Below the pieces are notes generated by a model. That model ran no database searches, was not told where the DNA came from, and worked only from the letters and a program-made list of their open reading frames with translations. This document shows positions 59,403 through 64,000 of a stretch of 64,000 nucleotides of DNA, piece by piece. The stretch spans positions 309,535,374 to 309,599,373 of the forward strand of contig NC_081405.1 of the NCBI RefSeq assembly GCF_030272615.1, in the 5' to 3' direction. The DNA comes from Cryptomeria japonica (taxonomy: Eukaryota > Streptophyta > Pinopsida > Cupressales > Cupressaceae). The translations under genes and the position numbers were made by a program. Numbering within the stretch: position 1 is the first letter of the stretch; the number at the start of each line of letters is the position of its first letter.

Positions 59403-59434
<32 letters not shown>
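59403..59434. repeat. A32 homopolymer
   Basis: A run of 32 A on the plus strand, i.e. poly(T) in the LINE's own orientation, inside its 3' untranslated region. It is therefore not the LINE's tail. Confidence 0.95.
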
Positions 59435-59435
<1 letters not shown>

Positions 59436-59438
59436 CAC

Positions 59439-60972
59439 TCAAATAAGAGAGTGCATCAAGTCCTTGTTCTTCTGGATGGTAATCTTATTGATTTCCTCCA
59501 GTTCTTCCATAATGAATCTGGAGGTGCCCTTATTGTTGCTCCTGGTTCTAGTCTTGGAACTAGGGCCTATGGTTTTGTTGCCTCCAGCAACCATGTCTTC
59601 ACCTCCAAGATGTCTATTAGGTTCACTATGAATGGATCTATACTCTATAACCATGACATTGATCTTTTCGATCCCTTCTATACTACTATTCATGGCCTCC
59701 TTTCTTATGTTGACTAGGTTCTTGAGGTTTTTCTTTATCTCCACCATAGACAGTTCCACCTTTTCAATTCTTTGTTTGCAGTTGCATTTCATAACCTTGA
59801 CATCTTGGGAGAGATTATGGGTCATAATAATGAGCTTCTCAGATTTTCTAGGCTCTGGTGAAGCTGTGAAGATATCTATTATCTCCTTAACCCCCACTTT
59901 GAGGGTATCAATTTCTCTCTCCACCCACTTCCAACAGCTCTCCTAGCTTCTGGTTTCTTCCATCACGAGGTTCATTAGAGTACCATTCCTCTATAACCTA
60001 GTATCCTCTTCTTTAGAAATGGTCCCCTTCTTTTCCTTCAGGATGTTAATAGGAATGTCCAGTTTAATTTCCTGGTCTGAAGTCTTTGGACCATAGTCCT
60101 TAGCTGCAAGCTTCTTCTTTTTAGAAAGAGGCTCGGCCTTAGAAATCAGTATGCTGGTAGATTTATATTTGCTAGCCGCCCATACGGGCGGATTCTTACT
60201 GGCTAAATGTACCAAGGGTGACCATCATCTCACCTTCTTCTATAGGCTTATAATCAAGGTCATCAAAAGGAATGACACCCCCACTATCCTCCAAATCCAT
60301 TTTCGAGTCAAATACTTCTTGAATATTAGTATATTGGCCTTTCTCAGATAGAGAGGGCACAAATTCAAGGGTCTTAGAGTACTCCATGATGAGCACAATA
60401 ATCCCTTCATGGAGAAAAAGATTATTTTGATTCTCCATATGTTTTTCAAGACTATTCTCTAAAGAGGAGGCTATTTTGATAGAAAGGAATAGAAATGAAT
60501 TTACCATGCCTAAAATGGTTCAAAATGGTAGGAAAAAATACTAGCATATCTGCCATCAAGCATAATATACCTCATGATGAACTCGGCCATGTCTTCCCAG
60601 GAGCCATAAGATATTTCCTGTTGTAGCCACCATCAACCATTTTGTTAACTCTTGAGTGCTCCTTGTTTTTGTAACAAAAAATCGCAAAGTCTTCCTCCCT
60701 TGTTTTCTTGTCTCTATAGAACCTTCTGCCTTTCATTGCTAGACCAGTAACCATCGCCACGAGGGTTTCATCCAGCTAGTAATCAAAATGATAAGCCCTT
60801 AGAACCCCTTTCTTCCACCCATTGGCAAAGCTTTCTGTGAGCAAAGGAGAAGGGCCATGGAGTCTTTCCAAGATGGGGACAATTCCCCACCAACGATTTC
60901 CTACCACACCTCCTTGTTTTTCTTCCATTTCTCAAAAGTAGATGGTTCTTGCTTGTTCGTGTCCCCAGCCAT
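59439..60972 (-). pseudogene. unassigned third reading frame downstream of the LINE RNase H
   Basis: Starts at ATG 60972 with MAGDTNKQEPSTFEKWKKNK, ~230 bp after the RNase H stop. It continues through several frames broken by stops and shifts: GRRFYRDKKTREEDFAIFCY, EDMAEFIMRYIMLDGRYASI, LFLHEGIIVLIMEYSKTLEF, and SGGVIPFDDLDYKPIEEGEM. A basic linker (LSKKKKLAAKDYGPKTSD), a coiled-coil-like segment (CKQRIEKVELSMVEIKKNLK) and a basic end (SKTRTRSNNKG) follow. That is about 510 codons, clearly once coding. I do not recognise the family. It could be an ORF1-like gag, a captured host gene, or part of another element. Plant LINEs normally end with RNase H. Confidence 0.6.
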
Positions 60973-61200
60973 AATGATTTGGGTTGCCAAACAACAAGAA
61001 ATGGGCCACACCAGAGAAGTCTTCAAATAGTAGCAGGAAATGGGCCACACCAGAAAAGTCTCAGAATAGTAGAAAGAAATGGACCACACAATTAGACAGA
61101 AAATATAGGCACAAGGAAAGTTTCTAGATCTTTGGATAGGGAAAACAAAAAGGAGCCATTTCCCCAACAACTCAATCAAATCTTGATTAAAATTAATTGA

Positions 61201-61695
61201 TTACCATAAGTGGGTGGAATCATCATAAGTTAGATCGCACAAGTTTTTTTGTAATGAATCCCTACTGCTCGACCATTTATTCGCCACGTAGCCCACCACC
61301 ATATTGGCCAGTAGATCCACCACTATGTTGCCTTCCCAAAAGACGTGCAAAATTTTGAATTCTTCCCACTCATTTATTATATCTTGAGAATCCTTGATCA
61401 GATTAGCAATCGTCCAGCTAGGATCCATGCACCCATTCAGACAATTGATAATGTTTAGTGTGTCAGACTCCAACCAAACCTTTCTAAAGCCTTCTCTTTT
61501 AGCCATGTGTAACCCAATGTGGGTAGCGCTAGCCTCTGTAAAGTGGTTGGATTGGGCAACCACAAGGAGCGCCACTGTAGAAACCAATAAACCCATATGA
61601 TTCCTATCCACTCCCTCACACCCGGCTAGCCCAAGATTCCCTTTAGCCGCCCCATCTACATTGATTTTGATCCATCCCATAGGGGGGGATGTCAA
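61201..61695 (-). CDS. LINE RNase H domain (plant RVT_3 type)
   Basis: A 164-codon open stretch, part of the LINE ORF2. It starts WIKINVDGAAKGNLG and carries the acidic catalytic set in order: NVDGA, FTEASA, WLESDTLNII and VVDLLANMV. Many plant L1 elements carry this domain after the reverse transcriptase to remove RNA from the hybrid. The frame joins the zf-RVT part to its right across a shift, so ORF2 as a whole is broken even though this domain is intact. Confidence 0.87.
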   Translation of the reverse strand: MTSPPMGWIKINVDGAAKGNLGLAGCEGVDRNHMGLLVSTVALLVVAQSNHFTEASATHIGLHMAKREGFRKVWLESDTLNIINCLNGCMDPSWTIANLIKDSQDIINEWEEFKILHVFWEGNIVVDLLANMVVGYVANKWSSSRDSLQKNLCDLTYDDSTHLW

Positions 61696-62443
61696 AGTAC
61701 ATTTTGTCTACACTTCTTTATTTTGTGCACTGGAATGGAAAAATCCCAATCAATTTGCCCCCGTTTGATAGTATCCCATTCCTCTTGGAGAGTAGGGAGG
61801 GGATGGTCATTCTTTCTATTGGGGCAGGAGTACAGGAAATTCTCCTTGGTAGAATTAAAAATTCTAGTAGCCACAACAAGCGCAGAAGATTCCAAATCTC
61901 TAAAGACTCTATTGTTTCTTTCTTTCCAAATACCCCAAGCAATATGAGGAGAAGACAAATTCTAGAGAACTCCCAAAGTCTGATTATCAAAGGGGCACTT
62001 CCATTTAAACCATAACCTGTGAACAAAATCAAGGAAGACCTAATTAGTGTTCCAGATATCAAGGAAGTAATTCTAGATATCCCTGACAAAAGAGCAGTGA
62101 AGTGATAGATGATCATCATTTTCCTCTGCTTCTTTGCAAAGGAAGAATCTATCAGTAAGAGGAAGATCTCTTTTGCAAAGACTGTCAATGGTAGAGATCT
62201 TACCATACATAAACAGCCAGAAAAAAATATTAATTTTTGAAATCAAGAGCTTATTCTGATACCCACCTAGAAGGGGGGGAGGAAGTTTCTGGAGATGAAC
62301 TTGTAAGCATTGGCAACCTTGAATTTCCCAGAAGAGGAGAAATTACAGAACACTTCATCCTCCACATGAGAGTGGGGGATGTGTATACAATTAAACCAAG
62401 GTTGCATAGGTATCAAAGAATTATCCACAAAATTGAGATCTAA
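61692..62443 (-). pseudogene. LINE zf-RVT / linker region
   Basis: Frames 61958-61692 (AWGIWKERNNRVFRDLES, a common motif after the reverse-transcriptase zinc-binding region) and overlapping frames to 62206 and beyond form the segment between polymerase and RNase H. The frame shifts at least twice. Confidence 0.72.
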
Positions 62444-64000
62444 CTAGGCTCCATCTCTAATATAATCAGCCACCCAAGAGCCATTTTTTCTAAGACATAA
62501 TTCTTTGAAAGGAGAAGCCCAAACAAAATCCGATAGGGGGCCATCACGAGTCCACCAGTCATCCCAAAACCTGATTTTGGCATACTTCCCCAACACCCAT
62601 CTACAACCATGTAAAATAACTTTGGAGGAGCCAAAGAAGTTGCTCCATAAATCAAAAACAACGTTGGGATGGTCATAAGATTCCATAGTGTTTTGGCTAT
62701 CCAGAATATGGTATTTATGTTTGAAAATGTCAATCCATTCATTATTTTCTTTAAGACATCTCCACAATTTCTTGGCCATTAGGGCTTTATTGAAATCTCT
62801 CATATTTCTAATGTCTAGTACCCCCATGGACTTGGGAAGGCAAACCTGATTCCAAGCCACAAGATGTAATCTATTCTTAGATTCAGTCCCTGTCCACAAA
62901 TTGTTTTTTAAATTCTTTCCAGTTTATCAACAATTTTGGTGGGGATTTTGAATAAACTCATAGCATAAACCAAGAGGCTTTGTAGTGAAGCTTTGAGCAG
63001 CTGGATCTTACCAGCTTGTCTTAATAAAGTACCTTTCCACCCAACCAAATTATTCTAGAATCTATCAATAATCTTCACCCAGAAGGAGTCTAGGACGGGA
63101 CCTTGGCAGAGGGGAAGGCCTAAATAAGAGTCAGGCAGAATTCCAACTTCACACCCTATAATCAAGGCAATCTTCTTTTTCCTGTGCTCAGGGGTGTTAT
63201 AGAAAAAAATTGAGCTTTTAGCCAAGCTAATTTTTTGCCTAGTGCCTTGTTCATAAGTATTCGGAGTCTTTATAAAATTCTTAGCTTCTTTAACCAAACC
63301 TTCTCCCATCAACAAAGTATCATCCACAATTTTTGGTGAGAGCATGAGGAGGCTTGAGAGGAGGGTTGTAATCCCATAATATTGCCTTTTCTGACTTCCC
63401 TCTGGATAATTTTACTGAGAGATTCACTCATCAAAATGAAAAGGAGAGGAGATAGAGGATCCCCCTGTTTAATGCCCCTTGATGCGGAGAAGAAAGGCAA
63501 ATCCATTAATCAAGACTGAAAATTTGGGGGTGGACACACATTGTTCAATAATCTGGATGAAGTTATCTCCGAAGTTAAATGCCCTAAGGATTCAAAGAAG
63601 AAAACTCCAGTTGACTCTATCAAAAGCTTTCAACAAGTCCAATTTCAGAAAAAAGACAAGTTTTTTATTAATAGATAAGGAGTGAAAGTTCTCATGCACC
63701 ACAATAACGAAATACAGGATCTGTCTTCTAGGAACAAACCCATTTTGATGCTTTGAAATTAAAGAAGGGGTGAAATTCTTAAGCCTGAGCACCAGGATTT
63801 TGGTGAAAAATTTATATATAGAATTTCAAAGACTAATTGGTCTAAAATCTTGAAAAGAGAAAGCATCAGGTTTCTTGGGGATGAGGACAAGGAAGGTGGA
63901 ATTCAGGTCCTTCAGGAGAGAGTGGGATCCAAAAAATTCTTGAGCCGCAGTGAGCACATCAAAGAAAATAATCTGCCAAAATTTTTGAAAGAAAAATAGA
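62444..64000 (-). pseudogene. LINE reverse transcriptase (partial at the window edge)
   Basis: Read leftward: KHQNGFVPRRQILYFVIVVH and FLKLDLLKAFDRVNWSF (63592-63792), SRGIKQGDPLSPLLFILMSE (63309-63506), and the active site as IVDDTLLMGEGLV (63055-63345), with both Asp residues kept. The thumb/linker part is at 62444-62899 (LVAWNQVCLPKSMGVLDIRN, FNKALMAKKLWRCLKENN). These are the standard L1-like reverse-transcriptase blocks in order. Frameshifts near 63310, 63060 and 62900 separate them. The N-terminal part continues beyond the window. Confidence 0.9.

Larger units (their letters stand above)
59261..64000 (-). mobile_element. LINE (L1-like non-LTR retrotransposon), minus strand, runs off the right edge
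   Basis: On the minus strand from the edge leftward: reverse transcriptase, zf-RVT region, plant-type RNase H, a further ~510-codon decayed reading frame, then an untranslated end closing with GGGTCCATGTAAAACCCG and an A-rich tail next to Copia sequence. The endonuclease and ORF1 would lie beyond 64000. It inserted just 3' of the Copia polypurine tract at ~59261. All frames carry shifts or stops. Confidence 0.85.

Noticed and set aside
59403-59434. Poly(A) tail of the LINE or of a plus-strand retroposon
   Set aside because: In the LINE's orientation it is poly(T), and LINE-like 3' sequence continues for another ~140 bp to ~59261; no plus-strand retroposon body precedes it.

Overview
This is nuclear DNA from a seed plant with a large, AT-rich, transposon-dominated genome. 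The style of the Copia, Ty3/gypsy, CACTA and LINE proteins would fit a gymnosperm, but this placement is weak. I see no organellar, bacterial or viral-genome features, no rRNA or tRNA gene and no CRISPR. The only ordinary host gene is a cytosolic sulfotransferase (7.6-8.5 kb), and it carries an in-frame stop.

Region by region. 0-7 kb is AT-rich, with one small Copia-type LTR plus primer-binding site (2573-2972) and a diverged direct duplication (3.8-5.2 kb). 6.9-10.4 kb and 18.3-20.8 kb are two copies of one segmental duplication. The first copy holds the sulfotransferase and has a 163-bp MITE in its upstream region. The second copy keeps only the gene's 3' end, lacks the MITE and has gained a tRNA-derived SINE with a 16-bp target-site duplication. 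A 140-bp (AT)n tract, an old LTR-like piece (13.3-13.9 kb) and a GC-richer degenerate block (15.0-16.5 kb) lie around these copies.

From 22.8 to 53.1 kb there is a nested stack. The outermost layer is a degraded minus-strand Copia element. Its 3' half (protease to RNase H, then an LTR) is at 23.3-27.9 kb and its gag zinc-knuckle part is at 52.7-53.1 kb. The two halves are separated by a ~24.8-kb insertion whose ends are long, related inverted repeats (27886-30126 and ~50080-52725). The insertion has matching termini (TGGGTAAGTGCACC), clusters of palindromes near the ends, and low-complexity CT/GA arms. This looks like a foldback-type element with a 2.1-kb array of ~20-bp palindromic repeats (47.85-49.98 kb) in its loop. 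A complete-length CACTA transposon (30127-47776, 17.65 kb, 3-bp target duplication CTC) sits inside its CT-rich arm. The CACTA element carries a TNP2-type transposase gene, a SET-domain gene and a TNPA/Transposase_24-like gene, all broken by stops. It also holds a Ty3/gypsy fragment.

53.75-59.26 kb is a second, plus-strand Copia element with a clear 5' LTR, internal deletions and a ~0.8-kb foreign insert. Its 3' LTR is replaced by a minus-strand LINE that runs off the right edge (59.26-64 kb). That LINE has an unusual extra reading frame between its RNase H domain and its 3' end.

The genes do not form a pathway. They record successive insertions: Copia, then foldback element, then CACTA; and Copia, then LINE. 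Nearly all coding sequence is decayed. The observation with the most biological promise is the SET-domain (histone-methyltransferase-like) reading frame inside the borders of a CACTA transposon, itself inside a giant inverted-repeat element. All calls come from reading the sequence; no database search was possible.
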